From: Magnetococcales bacterium
Lineage (GTDB): Bacteria; Pseudomonadota; Magnetococcia; Magnetococcales; JADGAQ01
DNA length: 55,100 nucleotides
Reading direction: 5' to 3'
NCBI GenBank assembly: GCA_015231925.1
Contig: JADGAQ010000006.1
Location: 1 to 55,100, forward strand
Positions 35,863-43,404 of this stretch are shown here, in pieces. The notes under the pieces were generated by a model, which ran no database searches, was not told the DNA's origin, and saw nothing but the letters and a program-made list of their open reading frames with translations. Every line of letters begins with the position of its first letter. The stretch's first letter is position 1. The position numbers were made by a program, and so were the translations under genes.

Positions 35863-37461
35863 TTAAATTTTCACGGCGCCATAAGTGGCCTGCCACCACT
35901 CGTCGCGATCCAGGTGGGCGGGACGCACCCCGGAGTAGCCCATGCGGCCCAGAACGGCTTCAACGGATTCGGCAGGTTGCCAGTCGAGCATCTCGAAGGT
36001 GTCGGGGCCGGTGACCTCCAACGTGGCGCGAGCCGGTTCCCCGAAAAGATTGTGCAGGCTGCCCAGAGTCTCCTGATAGGCCCCGGTGAGAAAAATCCCC
36101 AGGGGCAGCGACTCGCCCGGTCCGGTGGCGGGCAGGGGCAGAGCGGTCCCCCGTCGACCACGCACCGCGTAATGGGTCAGGCGTCCGTCCGAGTCGCAGG
36201 TGGGGTCGGCCAGCACCACCCGCTGGGCGGGAGGTTGGTCCAGTTTGACCAGGGGCATCACGGGAAAAGGCTGATGGATGGCCCAGGCATCGGGCAGGCT
36301 GCGAAAAACCGACAGATTGATGAAACGCATGGGGACCGGCATGGCTTTGCCAGGCGATTTCCCCCGGTTTTTCCCGGGCGACTCGCCCCTTGAAACCCCG
36401 GCCTCCGGATTGTCGCCCGGCAGAGTATGGGTGAGCAGAAAGGCGTGATGCGCGGTCAGAGCGCGGCCCGATTCGATCCACAATTCGACGGGCTCTCCGG
36501 GGATGTTCGCCACGATGCCCATCAGCGCGTCGGCATAGGCTTCCAGCGTATAATGGATATCGAAGGCGGTGGAGTGACGGGCGAGACCGTAGTCGATACC
36601 CAATCCGCCGCCGGCGTCCACAATGGCGATGGGAGCGCCCAGACGGCGCAGTTCGTCCACCCGTCGAGCCGCCGTTCTGGCGGCGGTACGGAAATCGGAG
36701 AGGTGCGCCACCTGGGAACCGATGTGGAAATGAAGCATCCGCAGTCGCTGCAACAGTCCCGCCGTCTTCAGTTGGGCTACCGTCTCCGGCAGATCGGAAG
36801 CGGAGAGGCCGAATTTGGCCTGTTCACCCCCGCTGTGGCGCCAATGGCCGGAATCGGCCTCCTGCAGCCGCAGTCGCAATCCCAGAATCAGGGAGGGCGG
36901 GGGAGAGGGGCAGGCGGCGAGAAAACGCCGGCATTCGGAAACGTGTTCCAGCACCAGCACCAGGGGTTGTCCCTCCTGAGCGGCCCGGCAGGCCAGAGCC
37001 ATCATGGCTTCGTCTTTGTAGCCGTGGCAAACCAGCCAGTTGCGTCGGGTTTGGGGCAGACTCAGGGCGGCCAGCCACTCGCTGCGGGTGCCTACTTCCA
37101 CCCCCAGTTCCCCGTTGCCGTGATCCAGCAGGGTGGTGACCACCTCGCGGCGGGGATTGGCCTTGAGGGGATAGATGACACGCCAGGAGGGAGGGGTGGA
37201 CTGGCGACGCGCCGCCTGTTCCAGGGTGGTGGAGAGCCGGTCCAGACGATGGCGCAGAATGGCGGGAACATGCACGGCGACGGGCCATCGCCCCTGACCG
37301 GGCAAGTCGCGCAACAGACGTGACACGTCCACACGCAGGTCCGGACGATCCGGTTGGGGCAACAGACACAGATGGCCTTCCGGCGTGATGCGCAGATACT
37401 CCCCTCCCCAGCGGGAGAGACGATAGAGCCGGGCGGTACGGTCGATGGACCAGGAACTCAT
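35863..37461 (-). CDS. speA: Biosynthetic arginine decarboxylase
   Basis: A 532-residue PLP enzyme that converts arginine to agmatine, the first step of one route to putrescine. The start at 37461 is preceded by CAGGGATG. The PLP lysine is Lys100 in VIYPLKANPRREVV. HFHIGSQVAHLSDF and VDAGGGLGIDYG are the phosphate-binding stretches, and DPTCDSDG (Cys422) is the active-site loop from the neighbouring subunit. The protein is shorter than E. coli SpeA (about 658 residues). Between residues 355 and 372 is a short repetitive insertion with two GKSPGK-like units, probably in a surface loop. It is divergent from agmatinase. Confidence 0.95.
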   Translation of the reverse strand: MSSWSIDRTARLYRLSRWGGEYLRITPEGHLCLLPQPDRPDLRVDVSRLLRDLPGQGRWPVAVHVPAILRHRLDRLSTTLEQAARRQSTPPSWRVIYPLKANPRREVVTTLLDHGNGELGVEVGTRSEWLAALSLPQTRRNWLVCHGYKDEAMMALACRAAQEGQPLVLVLEHVSECRRFLAACPSPPPSLILGLRLRLQEADSGHWRHSGGEQAKFGLSASDLPETVAQLKTAGLLQRLRMLHFHIGSQVAHLSDFRTAARTAARRVDELRRLGAPIAIVDAGGGLGIDYGLARHSTAFDIHYTLEAYADALMGIVANIPGEPVELWIESGRALTAHHAFLLTHTLPGDNPEAGVSRGESPGKNRGKSPGKAMPVPMRFINLSVFRSLPDAWAIHQPFPVMPLVKLDQPPAQRVVLADPTCDSDGRLTHYAVRGRRGTALPLPATGPGESLPLGIFLTGAYQETLGSLHNLFGEPARATLEVTGPDTFEMLDWQPAESVEAVLGRMGYSGVRPAHLDRDEWWQATYGAVKI

Positions 37462-37552
37462 GAAACATCCCTGCGGCAAAAGGTGTCGGAAGCCAACTAC
37501 ACATGATACTCTGTGATGCTTCCGTTGCCCATACCCGAACCACTGAGCGGTC
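37462..37552. promoter_or_regulatory. Shared divergent promoter region of speA and speB
   Basis: Only 91 bases separate the two start codons. The GATACTCTGTGATGCTTCC stretch lies centrally, but no standard -35/-10 pair is convincing for either strand. Co-regulation of the two polyamine genes is inferred from the arrangement. Confidence 0.4.
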
Positions 37553-38461
37553 ATGAATTTTCTGCACCTTCCCAACGCTCCCCTTGAGCAGGCCCGTGTG
37601 GTTATCCTGCCGGTACCCTACGAAGGCACCGTTTCCTGGGGGCATGGGGCGTCACGGGGGCCTGCCGCTCTGCTTCAGGCTTCCGGCAGCCTGGAATATT
37701 ACGACGAGGAGTTGCGTCGGGAACCGTATCGGGACGGCTACCATACCCTGCCACCGGTGGGGGTCGAGCTGGCCTCTCCGGAGGCGATGGGGGAGGCCAT
37801 CCGGCAGGCGGCCCTGCCCCATGTGGTGGCGGGACGAGTGTTGGCGGCTGTCGGCGGGGAGCATGGCATCACCCCCTGGTTGGTAGACGCGGTGCGTCAG
37901 GCTCGGGGAGACGATTTCGGCATTCTGCAACTGGATGCTCATGCCGATATGCGGCACAGCTACCAGGGCACAATCTGGTCCCATGGCTGCGTCATGCGGC
38001 GTCTGGTGGAGAAGGGGCTGCCCGTGACCCAGGTGGGTATCCGCTCCCTGAGTCAGGAGGAGGCTCTTTTCCTGGCGGAGACGGGTGGGGAAAATCGTCT
38101 CTTTTGGGCCAGGGAGATCTGGGAGGAGACCCGCCGGGGTGAGGATCGGTGGATCGCGCGGGTGATCGACCAGTTACCGCTGAAGGTCTATGTAACATTG
38201 GACCTGGATGGACTCGATCCTTCGGTGTTGCCGGCAACGGGCACACCGGTGGCGGGGGGGTTGGGTTTTTACGAGGTGTTGCGCCTGTTGCGGCGGGTTG
38301 GAGCGGAGCGGGAGGTTGTGGGGCTGGACCTCGTCGAACTGGCTCCGCTGCCGGGCAACGAAGTCAGTGAACAGGTGGCTTCCCACCTGCTCTACAAGAT
38401 GTTGGCCTATTTCGTTCGAGGGGGTTGTGAAATGCTCCCCACCAAGTCGGGATGCATATAA
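37553..38461 (+). CDS. speB: Agmatinase
   Basis: A 302-residue ureohydrolase that splits agmatine into putrescine and urea using two Mn ions. All metal ligands are visible: His104 in GGEHG, Asp128, His130 and Asp132 in LDAHAD, and two Asp in TLDLDGLDPS. The N-terminal VILPVPYEGTVSWGHGASRGP and the His in SHGCVMRRL also fit agmatinase rather than arginase. Together with the divergent speA it completes arginine-to-putrescine conversion. A Rep-A arm starts 10 bases downstream of the stop, and no terminator is seen. Confidence 0.95.
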   Translation: MNFLHLPNAPLEQARVVILPVPYEGTVSWGHGASRGPAALLQASGSLEYYDEELRREPYRDGYHTLPPVGVELASPEAMGEAIRQAALPHVVAGRVLAAVGGEHGITPWLVDAVRQARGDDFGILQLDAHADMRHSYQGTIWSHGCVMRRLVEKGLPVTQVGIRSLSQEEALFLAETGGENRLFWAREIWEETRRGEDRWIARVIDQLPLKVYVTLDLDGLDPSVLPATGTPVAGGLGFYEVLRLLRRVGAEREVVGLDLVELAPLPGNEVSEQVASHLLYKMLAYFVRGGCEMLPTKSGCI

Positions 38462-38470
38462 AATCCGTTG

Positions 38471-38532
38471 GTTTTCAATATGTTATCTTTTAACTATCAA
38501 AAAAAAGAAAATGTTCTGTCCTTTGACTTTTT
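38471..38532. repeat. Rep-A left arm, outer pair member
   Basis: GGTTTTCAATATGTTATC, TTTTAACTATC, an eight-base A-tract, GAAAATGTTCTGTCC and TTTGACTTTTT match the left arm. Its inverted partner is the right arm at 39312-39375, so the two bracket about 780 bases including the lysine-rich gene. Confidence 0.78.
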
Positions 38533-38867
38533 CCTTTCTTATAGATTTTATAGGGAGACCTCGAACGGGATTTGCAAGGTGATCGTTCGATAACAAACGG
38601 CACTCCATCGAGACCGCAAAGAAGGACTTGATCCGGCCCCGATCGGAGAAAGGCCCACTTCCGGCGGGTTGGTCGAAAAAAACGACAGTCCGCCCTACAC
38701 CTTCTTTGACTTGGACCTTCTTTTAGGGCAACCTAAGGAGCCGTTTTACCAACTATACCAGGATGAACCCGTTTCTCACAAGCGTTCGATAGTTTCAATA
38801 CGAAAGATCGTGTTGGGGATCTTTTTAGGTTATCTCTGCTTTCCTCACTACTTCAGGAGACGTTTCA
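38533..38867. other. Gap upstream of the lysine-rich gene
   Basis: No gene is supported. A 101-codon frame at 38669-38974 overlaps the real gene in another frame and has no features. The sequence is less GC-rich than coding DNA nearby; AGGAGA at 38850-38855 belongs to the next gene. No clear promoter was identified. Confidence 0.4.
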
Positions 38868-39134
38868 ATGAAAGTAAAAGCTTTTCTTGTTGCCATGGTG
38901 TTGGCGCTGTCCATCATGGTCGGTGGAACCTATTCCCAGGATGCCTTTGCCGCTTCCGGAATGCCCTCCTATGATGCGCAGGGCCAATCCCAGGTGCAAA
39001 AGGCCAAGAGCAAGAAGCATGTTGCCAAGAAGAACGCCAAGAAGTCCCATGCCAAAAAGGCCAAGAAGTCCGGCGCTGCCAAGAAGGCCCATGCCAAGAA
39101 GAAGGCCAAGAAGAAGAGCCGCATGCCCGCCTGA
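38868..39134 (+). CDS. Small exported lysine/alanine-rich protein
   Basis: An 88-residue protein. A clear signal peptide (MKVKAFLVAMVLALSIMVGG) ends near AFA-A at about residue 29, then a short Ser/Gln-rich linker. Residues about 45-86 are almost only Lys, Ala, Ser and His, with repeating KKAKKS and HAKK units like histone H1 or AlgP tails. The mature protein would be very basic and disordered. Because it is exported, nucleoid binding is unlikely; it might bind envelope polyanions, extracellular DNA, or mineral surfaces, all speculation. It is preceded by AGGAGA and followed by a strong hairpin, and is bracketed by a split Rep-A pair. Confidence 0.85.
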   Translation: MKVKAFLVAMVLALSIMVGGTYSQDAFAASGMPSYDAQGQSQVQKAKSKKHVAKKNAKKSHAKKAKKSGAAKKAHAKKKAKKKSRMPA

Positions 39135-39189
39135 ATTCCGCTCCCGGAATCTCTTTCCGGACCATCGCCGCACGGCGATTGGACTCTCC

Positions 39190-39221
39190 TGGTCGGACTG
39201 GAGGCTGATCCAGTCCGACCA
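39190..39221. terminator. 13 bp hairpin after the lysine-rich gene
   Basis: TGGTCGGACTGGA (39190-39202) and TCCAGTCCGACCA (39209-39221) form a perfect 13 bp stem with a GGCTGA loop, 56 bases past the stop. No T-run follows (GAGGGTCGG), so it is either a terminator needing no T-tract or an RNA-stabilising structure. Confidence 0.55.
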
Positions 39222-39311
39222 GAGGGTCGGATTGACCTCTTTGCAGCCCCGCTCTCTCTCCTGAGCCAAAACGGCGAAGCAATCATTCAAGAAAGATCTG
39301 AATGATAAATG

Positions 39312-39375
39312 GAAAGTCAAAGGATAGAACATTCTCTTTTTTGATAATTAAAAGATAATATATTGAAAATCAAAA
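39312..39375. repeat. Rep-A right arm, outer pair member
   Basis: GGAAAGTCAAAGGATAGAAC, ATTCTCTTTTTTGATAATTA and AAAGATAATATATTGAAAATC match the right arm with few changes. It is inverted relative to 38471-38532 and touches Rep-B at 39376. Confidence 0.8.
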
Positions 39376-39562
39376 GTAACTATTCAGACCCATGAACGGT
39401 GCCGCATGATCGTGTCAACGGCGAAAGGAAAAGTCCCGGGGGCGCCCCCTGGACCCCATGGGGTCGGAAGTCAACAGCAAAAGGAAGAGTCCCAGGGCGC
39501 TGCCCTGGACCCGTCGGGGGGGATAATCCCCCCCCCGAACCCCCGTATATCTGAATAGTTAC
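39376..39562. repeat. Rep-B element, complete copy 3
   Basis: 187 bp, perfect terminal inverted repeats GTAACTATTCAG (39376-39387) and CTGAATAGTTAC (39551-39562), same orientation and palindrome order as copy 1. It starts immediately after a Rep-A right arm. The gap 39135-39620 contains the 13 bp hairpin, this Rep-A arm and this Rep-B copy, and no gene. Confidence 0.88.
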
Positions 39563-39620
39563 AGTCAAAAAATATAAAAATATGTTCCCGCTTGCGGCGG
39601 GAACTTTGTAGCGCCCTCTG

Positions 39621-40910
39621 CTATGCGAAAAAACCTTTCAGAAGTTTCTGTAGATGCAGAACATCCCGTTTGCCCGCCGTCTCCCGAATCGAGTGCATCG
39701 CCCAGGTGGGCACGCCCAGATCGACGCCGGGTATGCCCAATGAAGCGGAAAGCACCGGTCCCACCGTCGTGCCGCAGGACATGTCGGCGCGCACGGTGAA
39801 CTCCTGCAGGGGCAGACCCTCCGTGTAGGCCAGATCCTTGATGCGGGCGGCGGAAAGGGCGTTGGTGGCGTAGCGCAGGCCGGGATGGCGCTTCAGCACC
39901 ACGCCGGCGTCGAGCCGTGGGCAGTGTTGTTCGTCTTGCAACGACGGGTAGTTGGGGTGGCAGGCGTGGGCGTTGTCCAAAGAGAGCAGCCAGGAGCGGG
40001 CCATGGCGCGACTTCGCGAGGATTCCTGGGGAAAGAGTCTGGACACGATGCTTTCGGCAAAGTTGCCGTTGGCCCCATAGGCCGATTGACTGCCGACCTC
40101 CTCATGATCGAAGCATCCTCCCATGGCGATGGCTTCTGCGGAGCGGGGATCGTGTTCCTGCAACGCCTTCACGATGGTCCAAACCGACAACAGATTATCG
40201 AGACGGGAGCCGACCAGCCATTGCCCGTCGGAACCGGCTTGGGTGGCGGGGTTGACATCGTAAAGGTTCAAATCCCAATCCAGCAGGTCCGCCTCTTCCA
40301 GACCGGGATGGGCAGGGGCCAGGATGTGGAACAGCAGGTGGCGCAGGGGAGCGTTGCTTGCGTTCTCCTCGGAAGGATCTCCAGGGAGAAACGGGGCGGA
40401 AAGCTCTTCGTGGGGGTTGATCTTGTAGGCGTCGTTCAGGGAACGATTCAGGTGAATGGCCAGATTGGGAATGCGGGTAAGGGGTTGGCGACAGTCCACC
40501 AGGGCGTGGCGAAGGCCCCCTTCCGGGTGTCGCAGGTAGACGATACCGGCCAGGGAGAGGTCACGATCGAACCAGGAGGAGAGGATGACGCCACCATAGA
40601 CCTGCAGGTCGAAGACCAGCCAGCCGCGTTTTATTTTCAGGGCATTGGCTTTGGGTTTGAGGCACGGGCTGTCGGTGTGGGCCACCGCCAGGTGGATCGG
40701 GCAGGGTGCGGGGGATTGGCGCGGCATGATCCAGGCCATGAAGGAGCTGTGGCCGCGTACCACGACATAACGGCCTTCGGGGCGCAGGGACCAGTCGTCT
40801 TCTTCCCGCAGGCGGACGAAGCCGGAGCGGGTCAGCAGATCAAGGCTGGTCTCGACGGCGTGGTAGGGGGTGAGGGAGCGGTTGAGGAAATTCAGAAGTT
40901 CCTGGAGCAT
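39621..40910 (-). CDS. apeB: M18 family metallo-aminopeptidase
   Basis: A 429-residue cytosolic zinc aminopeptidase of the aspartyl aminopeptidase family. Landmarks: the metal-binding His in AVAHTDSPCLKPK, the central Asp in VGSRLDNLLSVW, the catalytic Glu pair in FDHEEVGS, LDNAHACHPNYP, and the last His in WAMHSIRETAG. Length matches the family. It removes N-terminal residues (acidic preferred) from peptides. It lies alone, transcribed away from the Rep-C pair at 40970-41420. Confidence 0.96.
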   Translation of the reverse strand: MLQELLNFLNRSLTPYHAVETSLDLLTRSGFVRLREEDDWSLRPEGRYVVVRGHSSFMAWIMPRQSPAPCPIHLAVAHTDSPCLKPKANALKIKRGWLVFDLQVYGGVILSSWFDRDLSLAGIVYLRHPEGGLRHALVDCRQPLTRIPNLAIHLNRSLNDAYKINPHEELSAPFLPGDPSEENASNAPLRHLLFHILAPAHPGLEEADLLDWDLNLYDVNPATQAGSDGQWLVGSRLDNLLSVWTIVKALQEHDPRSAEAIAMGGCFDHEEVGSQSAYGANGNFAESIVSRLFPQESSRSRAMARSWLLSLDNAHACHPNYPSLQDEQHCPRLDAGVVLKRHPGLRYATNALSAARIKDLAYTEGLPLQEFTVRADMSCGTTVGPVLSASLGIPGVDLGVPTWAMHSIRETAGKRDVLHLQKLLKGFFA

Positions 40911-40969
40911 GGAATGGCCCGGGAAAATAAGAGTTAAGAAAGTGTGATAGATGAGTTTTTAAGGCATGC

Positions 40970-41147
40970 GGGGGTCCGGGGGGGCTAGCCCCCCCGGCGG
41001 GGTTCGGGGCAGCGCCCCGAGGTGTTGACGTTGCCGTAGCGGGTCGAAGCCAAAAGGAGAAATGCCCAACGTCGCATTGTCTCCAAACCCTGTCCTCACT
41101 TCGACCCGCCGGAGGGGGCCAGGGGAGGGTCTCATCCTCCCCATCCG
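40970..41147. repeat. Rep-C copy 2
   Basis: Same order as copy 1: GGGGGGGCTAGCCCCCCC palindrome, CGGGGC/GCCCCG hairpin, GCGGGTCGAAG (41039-41049) with CTTCGACCCGC (41099-41109) separated by 49 bases, then GGAGGGGGCCAGGGGAGGG and TCCTCCCCATCC. Inside the 49 bases, GGAGAAATGC can pair with GCATTGTCTCC. Confidence 0.85.
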
Positions 41148-41235
41148 TAAAACGTGCCCATTCCGCCATCGTTCGGGTTTTTCAAGAACAAGGGGTGCTC
41201 CGAACAACCCCGGCGATGTCCGGGTGGTGACTTCG

Positions 41236-41420
41236 AGGATGGGGAGGATAAGGCCCTCCCCTGGCCCCCTCCGGCGGGTCGAAGTGGTTACGAAGATCGT
41301 GTAGGGAACCCGATTGGTGCGCTTTCCTTTTGGCTTCAACCCACCAAAGGCCAAGTCAACACCTCGGGGCGCTGCCCCGAACCCCGCCGGGGGGATTATC
41401 CCCCCCCCGGACCCCCGTAT
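41236..41420. repeat. Rep-C copy 3, inverted relative to copy 2
   Basis: Reverse complement of the Rep-C plan: GGATGGGGAGGA, CCCTCCCCTGGCCCCCTCC, GGCGGGTCGAAG, a diverged interior, a degenerate CTTCAACCCACC, the GGGGC/GCCCC hairpin and the GGGGGGATTATCCCCCCCC palindrome. With copy 2 it makes a large inverted repeat around an 88-base centre. The gap 40911-41440 contains only this pair. Confidence 0.83.
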
Positions 41421-41440
41421 TTCCTGGCTGTTCACTTCAC

Positions 41441-43330
41441 TCAGTGGCGCTCGGTGTGGAAGAACTCCACCTGTTGGCGCAACATGTCCGCCTGCCCGGA
41501 CAGCTCTTCCGCCGTGGCGGCCAACTCTTCCGCCGTTCCGGCGTTGCTCTGAATGGCCTGATCGAGCTGCTGGATGGCGGCGTTGATCTGGGCGATGCCC
41601 TGACTCTGCTCGTTGCTGGAGGCCGAAATCTCCTGCACCAGTTCAGCGGTGCGCTGAATGTCGGGCACCAGTTGGCCGATGATCTCACCCGCCTGTTCCG
41701 CAATGGCCACGCTGGAAGCGGAAATCTGCCCGATCTGTCCCGCAGCGGCCTGACTGCGCTCCGCCAGCTTGCGCACTTCCGCCGCCACCACCGCGAAGCC
41801 TTTGCCGTGTTCACCGGCCCGTGCCGCCTCGATGGCGGCATTGAGGGCCAACAGATTGGTCTGCCGCGAGATCTCCTCGATGACCGAGATCTTGTCGGCA
41901 ATCTCCTTCATGGCCGTCACCGCCTGGGAGACGGCGTTGCCGCCCTCCACCGCGCTTTGCGCCGCTTTGGCCGAGATGCCCGCCGTCTCCTGGGCATGGT
42001 CGGAGTTCAGCTGAATGCGACTGGTCAGCTCCTCCACCGACGCGGAGGTCTCCTCAATGGAAGCAGCCTGACTGGAAGCGGCGTCCGAGAGCCCGTTGAC
42101 GTTGGCCGTCAGCTCGTTGCTGCCGTCGGCCACGGCATCGGCGGCGTTGCGCACCTCGCTGACCACCTTGTTGAGCCGCATGGTCATGCTGTTGAGGGTG
42201 CTGACCAGTTGCCCCGCCTCATCCTGACGATTGCCCACGCTGATGGTGCAGCAGAGATCCCCCTGCTCGACCTTTTTGGCGTAATCGACGCATTTCAGGA
42301 TCGGCGCGATGATGGAGCGGGCCAGCAGCGGCGCCAGAACCAGTCCGACCACGATGGCCACCAGGGTCATGCCGATCACCCCGGAATGGGTGGAGGCGGC
42401 CCTTTTCAACATGACCTCTTCCGACATCATGTTGTCGTTGGTCAGCTTGACCAGCTCGCGCAGGTTTTTCTGCACTTCGGAGAGGTTGGCCTGGGTCTGT
42501 TCGGCGAAGATCTTTTTGGCTTCGGACTTGCCTTTGAGGTTTTCCTGGGCCCGGGCCTGCATCTTGGAGAGGATCTCCCGGGTTTCGGCCAGGGCCTTCT
42601 GGATATTGGCCATGAAGAGTTCCCGCGCCTGATCGACGTTGCCGGCGGCCAGAGCGGCTTTCACCTCTCCGCCGGCGGCATGCAGCCGGGCATGGGGCGC
42701 CTTGATCTCTTCCAGCATGCGGGCCAGCTCCGGATCGGCCTTGGACATCTTCTCCCCCTCCGGACCGAAGAGGAACTTGCCCAAGCCGCACTGAGTGGGA
42801 TCCAGCATCACCGTCAACTCCTTCTGACGGTTCAACACGGCGGTTTCCACCTTTTCCGACCAGACCAGATGGTCCACTTCCCGTTTGGTCAGGAAGGGGG
42901 GCAACTGTTCGTCGGCGGGCTTGAACTTCTCCTTGATGGTCCGTGCCGAGGCGTGCAGCGCCTTGTGGGGATTTTCCAGATTGTCCAGCACCGGTTTCAG
43001 CAGGGGCAGGCGCTCTTCCGCCTGTTTGCGTCCCTCGCCGTAATACCATTTGCCGAAACCGCACTGGGTGTGATCCATCTGCACGGTCAGATCGGCCGTG
43101 GGCGAGTCGCTGTTGATGAAGGCGGCGACCTGGTTGGCCCAGTTGAGATGGTCCACCTCGCGTTGCAGGATCTCGCCCTTGAGACGATTGCCACCCACCA
43201 CCTGCAGCCCGTCGGACACCATCATGGAGATGCCCTGAACGGCCCAATACCCCACGGCCCCGAGCAGAATCAGGACCACGCCGAACCCAAAGAGAACCTT
43301 CTTCCCAAGGCCAAGCGAATTCCAACCCAT
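41441..43330 (-). CDS. Methyl-accepting chemotaxis protein with two periplasmic CZB domains
   Basis: A 629-residue chemoreceptor; the start at 43330 has GAGGAGAG five bases upstream. Helices at about 12-31 and 315-338 enclose a periplasmic region with two tandem chemoreceptor zinc-binding (CZB) domains. The first has His61, Cys90 (QCGFGKW), His122 and His126; the second has His154, Cys181 (QCGLGKF), His213 and His217, with the same spacing. HAMP follows (about 340-395), then the signalling domain, with the hairpin tip region [21 protein letters not shown] and [16 protein letters not shown] domains bind zinc and are best known from cytoplasmic proteins; here they would sense periplasmic zinc or an oxidant. 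It controls CheA and flagellar motion. Confidence 0.93.
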   Translation of the reverse strand: MGWNSLGLGKKVLFGFGVVLILLGAVGYWAVQGISMMVSDGLQVVGGNRLKGEILQREVDHLNWANQVAAFINSDSPTADLTVQMDHTQCGFGKWYYGEGRKQAEERLPLLKPVLDNLENPHKALHASARTIKEKFKPADEQLPPFLTKREVDHLVWSEKVETAVLNRQKELTVMLDPTQCGLGKFLFGPEGEKMSKADPELARMLEEIKAPHARLHAAGGEVKAALAAGNVDQARELFMANIQKALAETREILSKMQARAQENLKGKSEAKKIFAEQTQANLSEVQKNLRELVKLTNDNMMSEEVMLKRAASTHSGVIGMTLVAIVVGLVLAPLLARSIIAPILKCVDYAKKVEQGDLCCTISVGNRQDEAGQLVSTLNSMTMRLNKVVSEVRNAADAVADGSNELTANVNGLSDAASSQAASIEETSASVEELTSRIQLNSDHAQETAGISAKAAQSAVEGGNAVSQAVTAMKEIADKISVIEEISRQTNLLALNAAIEAARAGEHGKGFAVVAAEVRKLAERSQAAAGQIGQISASSVAIAEQAGEIIGQLVPDIQRTAELVQEISASSNEQSQGIAQINAAIQQLDQAIQSNAGTAEELAATAEELSGQADMLRQQVEFFHTERH

Positions 43331-43404
43331 GGGTCTCTCCTCATGTTGCAACAAATTGTAAACAAAGTGTGACAATTGCACATCATCCCATGGTTGGGAC
43401 GATT

